Shown piece after piece: positions 17,376 through 26,229 of a stretch of 64,000 nt of DNA. The notes below the pieces were generated by a model, which was given only the letters and a program-made list of their open reading frames with translations, did not search any database and was not told the DNA's origin. A program made the position numbers and the translations under genes. Location: positions 496,001 through 560,000 of the forward strand of contig JAYQSQ010000009.1 of assembly GCA_038146985.1 (NCBI GenBank), written 5' to 3'. This DNA comes from JADHLJ01 sp038146985 (GTDB taxonomy: Bacteria; Pseudomonadota; Alphaproteobacteria; Thalassobaculales; Thalassobaculaceae). Each line of letters starts with the position of its first letter. Positions within the stretch are counted from its first letter, which is position 1.

Positions 17376-18173
17376 TTACCGGGATGGCGCTTCATCCAGC
17401 ACCGCGACAATGCCTTTCAGGTCGGGCGAGGGGGCCGGATAGCGCTTAACGACCTCGGGGTCGTGGCCGGGCACGATCCGGTTCAGCTCACCGCCGAGTT
17501 TGCGGAGTTTGCGGTAGGATTCCAGCATGTCGAAGACATTCTCATGGGTCTGGAACACCGGCTCCTTCTCGACGCTTTCATAGTAGTGCGCGGTGTCCGA
17601 GGCGAGGACCACCCAGCCCCGCTTGGTATGCACCCGGACCGCCATCAGGCCCCGGGCATGGCCCGGCAGATGATGCAGGGTGATGCCGTCGAACAGGTCG
17701 TCGTCTCCGTCGTGGAAGACCGCCCTGTCGCCATAGACCATGGCCAGCATCTCCTGAACTTCCGAGAGTACGAAGGAATGCCGCAGGAACGGATGCGTCA
17801 TCGCTCGCCCGGTCACATAGGCCATCTCGGCGTCCTGGATGTGAAAACGAGCCTTGGGGAACATCGGCAGATTGCCGGCGTGGTCGTAATGCATGTGGGT
17901 GATGATGACGTCCTCGACGTCCTCCGGCTTCACGTTGACCAGGGCCAGGCATTCGGCCGGAGAGCGCAGATAAGTGCGGCCCCGCCGCTCGCCCTCCTCC
18001 TTGCCGAAGCCGCAATCGACGACGATGGTCCGCTCCTGGTTGCGGATCACCCAGATGTAATAGTCCATCGCGAGGGGCGCGTCGTGCGGATCACCTTTCA
18101 TGAAGATGTCGCCACGGGTGCCGACCCGCTCGCCGTATTTGATCGCGTAGGCCTGGTAGACGGGTAGGGTCAT
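17376..18173 (-). CDS. Metallo-beta-lactamase-fold hydrolase, N-acyl homoserine lactonase-like
   Basis: 265 residues. The dinuclear zinc motif is complete: H93, H95, D97 and H98 in THMHYDH, then LPGHARG, the bridging Asp in VLASDTAHYY and the last His in IVPGHDPE. The order and spacing match the AttM/AiiA lactonase branch (FHIQDAEMAYV). It may open a lactone in the pathway encoded by its neighbours rather than quench quorum signals; the nearby CMD and MlrC genes favour the former. No signal peptide is present, so it acts in the cytoplasm. Confidence 0.88.
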   Translation of the reverse strand: MTLPVYQAYAIKYGERVGTRGDIFMKGDPHDAPLAMDYYIWVIRNQERTIVVDCGFGKEEGERRGRTYLRSPAECLALVNVKPEDVEDVIITHMHYDHAGNLPMFPKARFHIQDAEMAYVTGRAMTHPFLRHSFVLSEVQEMLAMVYGDRAVFHDGDDDLFDGITLHHLPGHARGLMAVRVHTKRGWVVLASDTAHYYESVEKEPVFQTHENVFDMLESYRKLRKLGGELNRIVPGHDPEVVKRYPAPSPDLKGIVAVLDEAPSR

Positions 18174-18207
18174 GGGACGCTCCGCAAGTTAGTCGGGCAA
18201 TGCAACA

Positions 18208-19371
18208 TCAAAACAGCCGCTTGCTGGCCAGCGCCGCGCCGTCACTGAGGGCGCGCAGCTTGGCCCAGACCACGTCCGAGGTGAGCCGCCCCATACCGGC
18301 CGAAGTGTCGAACCCGCAATCGGTGCCGGCCATCACCCGGTTCGGATCGCCCAACGCATCGGCGGCAAGCTCGAGGCGATCGGCGATCACTTCCGGATGC
18401 TCGACAAAGGCGGTCAGTGTGTCGACGGCGCCGACGATCAGATACTGGTCGTCCGCCAGCTGCTTGTTTCTGAACAGCTTGATCTCGTGGGTGTGCCGGG
18501 GATTGGCGAAGGGAAACAGGAAGCCGCCCACATTGGCCCGCAGCAGGCTCGGCAGGATATCGCCCAAGGGCACGTCCTGGTCGTGCGGAGATTCGTAGTT
18601 GCCGTAGCAGACGTGCAGGCGCACCCGGTCGCGCGGCAGGCCCTCGATCATCCGGTTGATCCGGGCAATCACCTTGTCGACGAATTCGATGAACACCGAC
18701 AGCGGTTTGTCGTGGAACAGCATGTGCCGTTCCAGCCCGAGATCCGGCGCGTCGATCTGCAGGATGAAGCCGGCATCGACCGCCGCCTTGTACTCAAAGG
18801 CCAGGGCGTCGGCCAGCGCGTCGAGATAGTCGTCGTCGGTGGCGTAATGGTCGTTCTTGATCGCGGTCGCCACGATCCCCGGCGAGGGCGCCGTCATGAA
18901 GGCATCGGCAAAGGCGCCGCCGCTCTTGGCGAGGGCGGATTTGAAGGTGGCGATTTCGGCGGCGTTGGCGTCCCGGTCGACATAGGTGACCGGGCCGATC
19001 GCCATGGGCGGCTGCAGGTTGCTGACGGCCTTGCCCTTGACCTGCACCTCGCGCCGCTGGGCCTTGAATTCGGGATAGTTGTTCAGCTCGTTGCCCGCCG
19101 GGCGGTCCCAGCCTTTGCCGAAGCCGGTCATGCGCCGCTGCAGATACAGGAAGAAGGCCTCGCGCACCTGTTCGCCGTCGCTTGGAATATCGACCCCGGC
19201 TTCGCGTTGGCGATCGACGACCCACTGTGTCGCGGCCACGCCCTCGGCGTCCAACACCGCCTCGTCGATCGCCTGACCGTTGGCCCGGGCGACATAGATA
19301 TCGATCAAGGAGCGCGGTCTCGGCAGGCTGCCGGCATGGGTTGTCAGAATGCGTCCCGGTTTTCCAGCCAT
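18208..19371 (-). CDS. MetE-like cobalamin-independent methionine synthase II family protein
   Basis: 387 residues starting at the ATG at 19371, which is preceded by GGGGGAAA. It matches the C-terminal catalytic half of MetE only: RILTTHAGSLPRPRSLIDIY at the start, a central FILQIDAPDLGLERH, VRLHVCYGNYESPHDQDVP with the zinc-type His-x-Cys, and MAGTDCGFDTSAG with the last Cys near the end. Stand-alone proteins of this length are common in alphaproteobacteria and act in unknown methyl-transfer or C-S cleaving steps. It is the first gene of the eight-gene minus-strand run and is divergent from the DUF1190 gene. Confidence 0.85.
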   Translation of the reverse strand: MAGKPGRILTTHAGSLPRPRSLIDIYVARANGQAIDEAVLDAEGVAATQWVVDRQREAGVDIPSDGEQVREAFFLYLQRRMTGFGKGWDRPAGNELNNYPEFKAQRREVQVKGKAVSNLQPPMAIGPVTYVDRDANAAEIATFKSALAKSGGAFADAFMTAPSPGIVATAIKNDHYATDDDYLDALADALAFEYKAAVDAGFILQIDAPDLGLERHMLFHDKPLSVFIEFVDKVIARINRMIEGLPRDRVRLHVCYGNYESPHDQDVPLGDILPSLLRANVGGFLFPFANPRHTHEIKLFRNKQLADDQYLIVGAVDTLTAFVEHPEVIADRLELAADALGDPNRVMAGTDCGFDTSAGMGRLTSDVVWAKLRALSDGAALASKRLF

Positions 19372-19563
19372 GGCGCGATTTCCCCCGTTTTGTGTGCCGG
19401 ACCGATCAAAGACCCTGAGCGGCTGCGTCGCAACCGTCAATCCGTCGTCCACGCGCTCCATCACGCGGGTGATCCGTGCGCGCGCGGACGAAGTGAGGCG
19501 CGTTGTCGCCGCCCCGAGCCTGGGATAGGATGGACCATCTCCGGACCCGCAAGGTGGCACGCG

Positions 19564-20115
19564 ATGAAACGATCGAGATCCCTGACCCTGGCGTTGATGA
19601 GCGCGACGGCCATGACCCTGGCGGCCTGCGACAATCCGGAGGAGGTGGCGATCTTCGAGAACGCCCAGCAATGCGCCACGCAGGAGGGTTTCGATATCAA
19701 GGCCTGCGAGGCGAACATGAAGCTGGCGCAGGAGGAGCATATAAGGGTCGCACCGAAATACACCTCCGTCGCCGATTGCGAGGCCGATTTCGGTGCCGGG
19801 CAGTGCGAGGATGCACCGCAGAAGACCACGAGCGGAAGCTCGGTTTTCATGCCCCTGATGATGGGCTACATGATGGGCAACATGATGGCCGGGCGAACCT
19901 CCAACGCGGCCACCCAGCCGCTCTACCGGTCCAAGGACGATCCGAGCAACTTCCGCACCGGCGACAATCAGAAGGTCTCGGGTAAGACCGGCATATCAAA
20001 GGTTCCAGGGCAGATCGCGCAAGCGCCGAGCACCAAGACCTCGACCATCCGGCGGGGTGGCTTCGGGTCTTCGGCGCGCGCCATGGGTGGCGGCTTCAGA
20101 AGCTTCGGCGGCTGA
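19564..20115 (+). CDS. DUF1190 (YgiB-like) lipoprotein
   Basis: 183 residues. An N-terminal lipoprotein signal with lipobox LAAC puts the lipidated Cys at about residue 22. Then come two Cys-containing stretches of the YgiB type (NAQQCATQEGFDIKACEANM; SVADCEADFGAGQC), a Met-rich segment (PLMMGYMMGNMMAG) and a Gly-rich C-terminus ending GGGFRSFGG. The ATG at 19564 follows an AAGGTGG site; longer in-frame versions would be antisense to the MetE-like gene. E. coli ygiB is followed by ygiC, and here the YgiC homologue follows 11 bases downstream. Confidence 0.85.
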   Translation: MKRSRSLTLALMSATAMTLAACDNPEEVAIFENAQQCATQEGFDIKACEANMKLAQEEHIRVAPKYTSVADCEADFGAGQCEDAPQKTTSGSSVFMPLMMGYMMGNMMAGRTSNAATQPLYRSKDDPSNFRTGDNQKVSGKTGISKVPGQIAQAPSTKTSTIRRGGFGSSARAMGGGFRSFGG

Positions 20116-20126
20116 ACGCGCCGCCC

Positions 20127-21287
20127 ATGCAACGTATCGAGATTGCCGAGCGGGATGACTGGAAATCCCAGGCCGAGGCGCTCGGTTTCAATTTCCATAC
20201 CCTATACGGTGCCGCCTACTGGGACGAGACCGCCTGCTATCGCTTCAGCCTGAAACAGATCGAGGACGATATCGAGGACCCGAGCGGGGAAATCGAGACC
20301 ATGTGTTTCGATGTGGTCGCGCGGGCTGTCGATGACGAGGAGATCCTTGCAAAATTGGCGATCCCCGAGGCCTTCTGGGACTATATCCGCGCCAGTTGGC
20401 AGGATCAGGACCGCAATCTCTATGGCCGCCTGGATCTGTCCTATGACGGCGAAAGCCCGGCCAAACTCCTGGAATACAATGCCGATACGCCGACTTCGCT
20501 CTATGAGAGCGCGGCCTTTCAATGGGTCTGGCTGGAACAGGCGATGGAGCGCGGGATCATTCCGCCGGGCTGCGACCAGTTCAATTCGATCCACGAGACC
20601 ATGGTCGAGGCATTCCGGAATTTCGGGATCGCGGGAACCCTGCATCTCGCCTCGTGCAAGGGCTCGAACGAGGACGAAGGCACCGTGCGCTATATCGAGG
20701 AATGCGCCGCCCAGGCCGGCCTCGAGACATCGTTCATCTACATGGAGGATATCGGCATCGACGGGGCGGGCCGCCTGACCGACTTGGACGACATGGCGAT
20801 CTCGACCTTGTTCAAACTTTACCCATGGGAATGGGTCATGAAGGACGAGTTTGGCCTGACCTTGCCGAAAAGCGGGGCCAAGATCATCGAGCCGCCATGG
20901 CGGACGATCCTGTCGAACAAGGGTTTGCTGCCGCTGCTTTGGGAGATGTTCGAGGGCCACCCCAACCTGCTTCCGGCCTATTTCGCTGATGATCCGCGGG
21001 CCGCGAACCTGAGCGGGGGATATGTGCGCAAACCGCTGCTGTCGCGCGAGGGAAGCAATATCGAGATGGTGCGCTCCGACGGCGAGAGCCTCGCGGTGGA
21101 CGGTCCCTATGGTGTCGAAGGGGCGATCGTCCAGGCGTTGCATCCGCTTCCGGTTTTCGATGGCAATCACACGGTGATCGGTTCCTGGCTGGTCGCGAGC
21201 CGCCCGTGCGGCATGGGAATCCGCGAAGACGACTCACCGATCACCAAGGACAGCTCGCGCTTCCTGCCTCATGTGATTTTGGATTGA
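20127..21287 (+). CDS. Glutathionylspermidine synthase-family protein (YgiC-like, ATP-grasp)
   Basis: 386 residues matching the C-terminal synthetase half of Gsp. It has AEALGFNFHT near the start, AKLLEYNADTPTSLYESAAFQW in the middle, and EPPWRTILSNKGLLPLLWE before a C-terminal GxYVRKPLLSREGSN, the ATP-binding region. Stand-alone YgiC-type proteins lack the amidase domain and apparently do not make glutathionylspermidine; they probably ligate an amine to an unknown peptide. It is the second gene of a conserved ygiB-ygiC pair. Confidence 0.9.
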   Translation: MQRIEIAERDDWKSQAEALGFNFHTLYGAAYWDETACYRFSLKQIEDDIEDPSGEIETMCFDVVARAVDDEEILAKLAIPEAFWDYIRASWQDQDRNLYGRLDLSYDGESPAKLLEYNADTPTSLYESAAFQWVWLEQAMERGIIPPGCDQFNSIHETMVEAFRNFGIAGTLHLASCKGSNEDEGTVRYIEECAAQAGLETSFIYMEDIGIDGAGRLTDLDDMAISTLFKLYPWEWVMKDEFGLTLPKSGAKIIEPPWRTILSNKGLLPLLWEMFEGHPNLLPAYFADDPRAANLSGGYVRKPLLSREGSNIEMVRSDGESLAVDGPYGVEGAIVQALHPLPVFDGNHTVIGSWLVASRPCGMGIREDDSPITKDSSRFLPHVILD

Positions 21288-21336
21288 GCCGCCCGGGCGC
21301 GCCGCGTCGAACGGCTCTTGGCGGCATAACCGAGCG

Positions 21337-22377
21337 TCACTCGGCGGCGGCTTTTCCCGGACGTTCCAGATCGGCCATCTCGCCGATGATTTTGCGGAGG
21401 AAGTTCGGTCCCTTGTCTATGGCGAGGCGCACCGGACGCCGGTCAAGGGGGGTCGCCTCGCGCTTCTGGATCGCTTCCAGGATCAGCTTGTCCTCGTCGA
21501 AGGCAAGACGGAACTGCGCGTTCATCCGGTCCCCCATCTCGGGGTCATCGACGCCGATATTGCGCACATGCATCCAGAAGTCGATGGTCTCGGTCTCGCT
21601 CACCGGCGTCAGGCAATGCACCGCGAATAGCCGCGCGCCCAGGTGACGGTTGTCGCCTTCGGCGTTGCGTTCGGTCTCAATGCTGCCGAAGTCGATCACC
21701 GCGATATTGGGCGCGTGATAGTGGTAGTAGTGCCAGCGATCCACATTGCCCTTGAATAGGTCCAGCGCCTTGAAAAACCCGATCGGCGGCGCGTTGCGGA
21801 TCCAGCGCGAGGTGACCACCGTGCGGTCGTCACGCTGGACTTCGACCGGCACATCCTCGCTTTCGGGATTGCCGAGCGTGGTCGGGTGGACATAGGCCAC
21901 ATGCGCCGGGTCGCAGAGATTGTCCGCGAGATGCAGGTAGTTCGCGGCGATCCTGAGGCCATCGCCGTAATGCGGTGCCCAGCCGGCCTCGGTCCATTGC
22001 GGCAATTCGAAGACCGGGGCCGTCTCGGCGAGCGCGGGATCGCCCATCCAGATCCAGGCAACCCCGTTCACCTCGCGGACCGGATAGGCGCGCACCCGCG
22101 CGGAGTCCGGCAGGTTGTCCTGGCCCGGAATGCGCACGCATCGGCCGCCCGCGCCGAAGGTCATGCCGTGATAGCCGCACTCCACCGCATCGCCCTTCAG
22201 ACGCCCCATGGACAGGGGCAGGCGCTTGTGCGGGCACTGGTCTTCCAGAGCGACCAATTCGCCGTTGCGGGTCCGGAACAGGACAATGTCCTCGTTCATG
22301 ATCCGCAGGGTGGAAAGCTCTCGCGGGATCGCATGCGACCACCCGGCGACGTACCAGCAGTTACGAACGAAAGTCAT
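21337..22377 (-). CDS. Aromatic ring-hydroxylating (Rieske) oxygenase alpha subunit, VanA-like
   Basis: 346 residues from the ATG at 22377 (MTFVRNCWYVAGWSHAIP is a typical family start). The Rieske ligands are CPHKRLPLS and CGYHG (C-x-H then C-x2-H). The catalytic domain contains NLCDPAHVAYVHPTTLG, the expected mononuclear-iron Asp/His region. VanA-type enzymes O-demethylate methoxybenzoates or hydroxylate related rings and need a separate reductase, which is not in this window. It is divergent from the molybdenum hydroxylase operon, and the shared 175-base promoter region carries two GTATAC palindromes. Confidence 0.9.
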   Translation of the reverse strand: MTFVRNCWYVAGWSHAIPRELSTLRIMNEDIVLFRTRNGELVALEDQCPHKRLPLSMGRLKGDAVECGYHGMTFGAGGRCVRIPGQDNLPDSARVRAYPVREVNGVAWIWMGDPALAETAPVFELPQWTEAGWAPHYGDGLRIAANYLHLADNLCDPAHVAYVHPTTLGNPESEDVPVEVQRDDRTVVTSRWIRNAPPIGFFKALDLFKGNVDRWHYYHYHAPNIAVIDFGSIETERNAEGDNRHLGARLFAVHCLTPVSETETIDFWMHVRNIGVDDPEMGDRMNAQFRLAFDEDKLILEAIQKREATPLDRRPVRLAIDKGPNFLRKIIGEMADLERPGKAAAE

Positions 22378-22410
22378 GGCTTCCTCCCGCTTTTCCCGGG
22401 GAACATGGTC

Positions 22411-22425
22411 GTTGGTATACAAACG
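22411..22425. promoter_or_regulatory. Putative GntR-type operator, site 1
   Basis: GTTGGTATACAAACG has a GTATAC core (22415-22420) inside a TTG...CAA half-site pair, resembling operators of GntR regulators with FCD domains. It lies 34 bases upstream of the Rieske oxygenase start. A second site with the same core lies 78 bases away, centre to centre. No GntR gene is present in the window. Confidence 0.5.
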
Positions 22426-22484
22426 AGTTTGCTCCCGCCGGTCAAGCCTTTCGGACCGGCGTTGACGCTCGATTGACAGCCATA

Positions 22485-22506
22485 TTTCATTTGTATACGA
22501 ATGAAA
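22485..22506. promoter_or_regulatory. Putative GntR-type operator, site 2 (22-base palindrome)
   Basis: The 22 bases 22485-22506 form a palindrome with TTTCATT and AATGAAA arms around GTATAC (22493-22498); only one symmetric pair of positions differs. It lies 46 bases before the start of the FAD-subunit gene, a position suited to repression of that operon. It shares its core with site 1. Confidence 0.6.
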
Positions 22507-22552
22507 TTTATGGAATCTGCGGGCCTGTTTTCCGGGCCCAATGGGAGCCTGC

Positions 22553-23467
22553 ATGGACGGAACACGCCTCTCGGACGGCCTGTCTGACTATGCCCGTCCG
22601 ACTTGTTTGGACGAGGCGCTGGCGTTGCTTTCCTCTGGTCCGGCCTCCGGGTTGTCCGCTGAAATGTCCAAGCGGACATGGACCATACTCGCGGGCGGGA
22701 CCGACTATTTTCCCGGGCTGCGCGACCGGCCGCCGTCCGGCCGCATGCTCGATCTCTCTGGCGTGGAGGAGTTGCGGGGAATCCGGGAAGCGCGGGATCA
22801 CTGGCGTATTGGTGGCCTGACCACCTGGAGCGAGATTGCCGCCGCCGGTCTGCCGGCAGGCTTTGACGCGCTCAAGAGCGCGGCGCTGGAAGTCGGCTCG
22901 GTGCAGATCCAGAATCGCGGAACCGTTGCCGGCAATCTTTGCAACGCCTTGCCCGCCGCCGACGGCGTGCCGCCGCTGCTGGTGCTCGACGCCGAGATCG
23001 TCCTGCGGTCAAGCGCGGGGGAGCGTCGGATGCCGCTGGGCGATTTCATACTCGGCAATCGGACCACGGCGCTTGGGCCCGGTGAATTGCTGGCGGAAAT
23101 CATCGTTCCAAAAGCCGCCGCTGCCGGGTCCTCCCATTTCGTCAAGCTCGGCTCACGGACTTATCTAGTGATTTCCATCGCCATGGTCGCGGCGCGTCTT
23201 GCCGTCCGGCCGGATGGTTTGATCGATACCGCCGCGATCTCGATTGGCGCCTGTTCGCCGGTGGCGCGCCGCCTGCGGGACCTTGAGCAAAGGCTCGTCG
23301 GCCAGCCGGCACGGGCCGAGACCTTCGCTTCCATCGGCGAGACAGATATGGCCGGACTTTCGCCGATCGACGATGTCCGCGCGTCCGCCGCTTATCGTCT
23401 GGAAGCAGCGGCGGAACTGACCCGGCGGGCGCTGATCGGGTGCCTGACTCAGGAAGCCGCCCGATGA
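22553..23467 (+). CDS. Molybdenum hydroxylase FAD-binding (medium) subunit, xanthine dehydrogenase family
   Basis: 304 residues. The ATG at 22553 has GGGAG 5 bases upstream; an ATG 12 bases earlier lacks a site. The PCMH-type FAD domain shows TILAGGTDYFPGLRDRPP and VGSVQIQNRGTVAGNLCNALPAADGVPPLL, followed by a CO-dehydrogenase flavoprotein C-terminal domain (SRTYLVISIAMVAARL). It transfers electrons from the 2Fe-2S centres to an external acceptor. It overlaps the next gene by the ATGA arrangement (4 bases), so the two are translationally coupled. The likely substrate is an N-heterocycle such as nicotinate, given the third gene. Confidence 0.9.
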   Translation: MDGTRLSDGLSDYARPTCLDEALALLSSGPASGLSAEMSKRTWTILAGGTDYFPGLRDRPPSGRMLDLSGVEELRGIREARDHWRIGGLTTWSEIAAAGLPAGFDALKSAALEVGSVQIQNRGTVAGNLCNALPAADGVPPLLVLDAEIVLRSSAGERRMPLGDFILGNRTTALGPGELLAEIIVPKAAAAGSSHFVKLGSRTYLVISIAMVAARLAVRPDGLIDTAAISIGACSPVARRLRDLEQRLVGQPARAETFASIGETDMAGLSPIDDVRASAAYRLEAAAELTRRALIGCLTQEAAR

Positions 23468-26229
23468 CCGGTGGTCCGCAAATCAACGGCGCGCGCGCCG
23501 ACGACGGGACGGCGGATCCGCGCACCCGGCTCAGCAGCTATTTGCGCGACGTGGCGGGGCTGAAGGCGACCAAGGTGGGTTGCGATGCCGGCGATTGCGG
23601 CGCCTGCTCGGTTCTGATCGACGGCGAGCCGGCCTGCGCGTGTCTCGTCGCGCTGGGGCAGGTGTCCGGCCGCGAGGTCGTCACGATGGAGGGGGTCGCG
23701 GCGAGCCCGGTCGGCCGGCGCCTTGCCGCCGCCTTCACGCGTCACGGCGCGGCCCAATGCGGGATTTGCACGCCCGGCATGATGGTGAGCGCGGCGGCAC
23801 TCCTCACCCGCGATCCGGCGCCGGCGCGCCAAGCTGTCGAGGATGCGCTGGGCGGTGTGCTGTGCCGTTGTACCGGTTATCGAAAGATCGTCGACGCGGT
23901 CCTGGACGCCGGGTGCGATGATGCACGGAACGAGAACCATGCCGTCGATCCAGTTGGTCATTCTGTCGGCAAGGCCATTCCCCGGCTCGACGGCGCGCGC
24001 AAGGTTGAGGGCACGGAAGTCTTCGGCGCCGACGCGATCCCGACAGGCGCGGCACTGGTTCGAGTGATACGCAGCCCGCATGCCGCGGCGCGGTTCACTC
24101 TTGGCGATCTCGATGCTTTCAAACGCGCCCACCCCGGTCTCGACCTGGTCCTGACGGCATCGGACATTTCGGGCCGCAACCTGCATGGCGCGATCCCGGA
24201 ATTCGCCGATCAGCCGGTGCTCGCCGCGTCGGCCGTGCGGTTCGCCGGCGAGGCGATCGCGATCATCGCCGGCGACCCGAAGGCGGTTCGCGCCGTCGAG
24301 GCTTCCGCGTTTCCCGTGGCGTGGGAGGTGCTTGATCCGCTCACCTCCCCCGAGGCGGCGCTGGAAGACTCGGCCCGTCGCCTGCACGACAGCCGGGCTC
24401 GCAATATCCTGGTCGAAGGATACGTGGAACGCGGAGATATCGCGGAAGGTTTCAGGCAAGCCGCGCATGTGGCCGAGGGCCGTTTCGGGACCCCGTTCGT
24501 CGAGCATGCCTATATCGAGCCTGAAGCCGGATGCGCGGTGCGCCGGGGTGACCGGATCGAGGTGCACGCCTCGACCCAGGCGCCGCATCTTGATCGCGAA
24601 GCCTTGGCGCCGATCCTGGGGATCCGGCCCGACGACGTGCGGATCGTTCCCACCGCCTGCGGCGGGGGATTCGGCTCGAAGATCGACCTGACCCTGGAGC
24701 CCTTCATCGCGCTGGCCGCCTGGCATCTCGACAGGCCCGCCGCCATGATCTTCGACCGAACCGAATCGATACGAAGCTCGACCAAGCGGCATCCCTCGGA
24801 CATCACCGCGCGGATCGCCTGTGATGCGGCCGGAAAGGTCACCGCGATGGACTTCGAAGGGACCTTCAATACCGGCGCTTACGCGAGCTGGGGGCCGACC
24901 GTCGCCAATCGGGTGCCGGTTCATGCGAGCGGACCCTATTTCACGCCGAATTACCGGGCGCGGAGCAAGGCGGTGCACACCAACGGGCCGATCGCGGGTG
25001 CATTCAGAGGCTTCGGGGTGCCGCAATCGGCCATCGCCCAGGAAAGCCTCTATCATGATCTCGCCGAACAGCTCGGCATGGACCAGCTGGACTTCCGGCT
25101 CCTGAACGCACTCGACAACAACCAGCCCACGGTCACCGGTCAGGTCTTCGCCGAGGGTGTGGGCATCAAGGCCTGCCTTGAAGCGCTTCGTCCGGCCTGG
25201 GAGCGGGAGATCGCGGCGGCGCGGGCTTTCAATAAAACCGCCCGCGGCCCCGTCCGGCGCGGCGCGGGTATCGGGACCTGTCTCTATGGCTGCGGCAATA
25301 CCTCGATCGCCAACCCCTCGACCATGCGGATCGGGCTGACGTCCGAGGGCCGGATCGTCCTGCACCAGGGCGCTGTCGATATCGGCCAGGGCGCCAACAC
25401 GGTGATGGCCCAGATCGCCGCCGACGCGATCGGCGTCAGGGTCCAGGACATTTCTCTCATCGGCGCCGATACCGACGTGACACCGGATGCGGGCAAGACC
25501 TCGGCCTCGCGGCAGACGGTGGTGTCCGGAAGTGCTGTCCTGCGGGCAGGGGAGGCGTTCCGCCGGGAGATTCTGTTGCGCGCCAATGCCGGTGACGCGG
25601 CGGAGATTATATCCGGCACCGGTGGCGTGTCGGTGCGCGAGAACGGGGTTACGCGGTCTCTCGACCTGTCGGGATTGGACGTGAACGACAGGGGCTACGT
25701 TCTCGAAGCCGAGGAGACTTATGATCCGCCGACCACGCCGCTCAGTCCCACCGGGCAGGGCGATCCCTATTCGGTCTATGGCTATGGCGCACAGATCGCC
25801 GTCGTATCGGTCGACACGGTTCTCGGCACGGTGAAGGTGGAGCGCATCATCGCCGCTCATGACGTCGGCCGGGCGATCAATCCGATGCTGGTGGAGGGGC
25901 AGATCCAGGGCGGTATCGCCCAGGGGATCGGTCTGGCGCTGATGGAAGAGTATATTCCCGGCCATACCGAAAACCTGCACGACTATCTGATCCCGACCGT
26001 GGGCGACGTGCCCGAGATCGAATGCCACATCGTCGAGGTTCCGGATCCGCTGGGGCCGCGTGGCGCCAAGGGGTTGGGTGAACACGTGCTGATCCCGACC
26101 GCGCCGGCGATCCTGAACGCGATCAAGAATGCCGCCGGCGTGCGGATCCGCCGGACACCGGCGACGCCGGCGCGGGTGCGCGCGGCGATTCGGGAAGCCG
26201 AAGCCAAGGGAGGCGTGAACCATGACTGA
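23464..26229 (+). CDS. Molybdenum hydroxylase, fused 2Fe-2S and molybdopterin-binding subunits
   Basis: 921 residues. The small iron-sulfur subunit is at the N-terminus: C40, C45, C48 and C60 bind one cluster (GCDAGDCGACSVLIDG) and C99, C102, C134 and C136 the other (CGICTPGM, LCRCTGYRK). A short linker leads to the large Mo-binding subunit from about residue 168 (IPRLDGARKVEGTEVFGAD), with TACGGGFGSK, GAFRGFGVPQ and the active-site Glu in LGEHVLIPTAPAI. Fusion of the two subunits is less common than separate genes. Such enzymes hydroxylate carbon next to ring nitrogen using water. It overlaps the following gene by 8 bases. Confidence 0.92.
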   Translation: MTGGPQINGARADDGTADPRTRLSSYLRDVAGLKATKVGCDAGDCGACSVLIDGEPACACLVALGQVSGREVVTMEGVAASPVGRRLAAAFTRHGAAQCGICTPGMMVSAAALLTRDPAPARQAVEDALGGVLCRCTGYRKIVDAVLDAGCDDARNENHAVDPVGHSVGKAIPRLDGARKVEGTEVFGADAIPTGAALVRVIRSPHAAARFTLGDLDAFKRAHPGLDLVLTASDISGRNLHGAIPEFADQPVLAASAVRFAGEAIAIIAGDPKAVRAVEASAFPVAWEVLDPLTSPEAALEDSARRLHDSRARNILVEGYVERGDIAEGFRQAAHVAEGRFGTPFVEHAYIEPEAGCAVRRGDRIEVHASTQAPHLDREALAPILGIRPDDVRIVPTACGGGFGSKIDLTLEPFIALAAWHLDRPAAMIFDRTESIRSSTKRHPSDITARIACDAAGKVTAMDFEGTFNTGAYASWGPTVANRVPVHASGPYFTPNYRARSKAVHTNGPIAGAFRGFGVPQSAIAQESLYHDLAEQLGMDQLDFRLLNALDNNQPTVTGQVFAEGVGIKACLEALRPAWEREIAAARAFNKTARGPVRRGAGIGTCLYGCGNTSIANPSTMRIGLTSEGRIVLHQGAVDIGQGANTVMAQIAADAIGVRVQDISLIGADTDVTPDAGKTSASRQTVVSGSAVLRAGEAFRREILLRANAGDAAEIISGTGGVSVRENGVTRSLDLSGLDVNDRGYVLEAEETYDPPTTPLSPTGQGDPYSVYGYGAQIAVVSVDTVLGTVKVERIIAAHDVGRAINPMLVEGQIQGGIAQGIGLALMEEYIPGHTENLHDYLIPTVGDVPEIECHIVEVPDPLGPRGAKGLGEHVLIPTAPAILNAIKNAAGVRIRRTPATPARVRAAIREAEAKGGVNHD

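Noticed and set aside
18397..19563. N-terminal extension of the DUF1190 lipoprotein
   Set aside because: The extension is antisense to the MetE-like gene; the ATG at 19564 gives the expected lipoprotein signal and matches YgiB length.
22541..22552. ATG at 22541 as start of the FAD subunit
   Set aside because: It has no ribosome site; the ATG at 22553 has GGGAG at the right distance.
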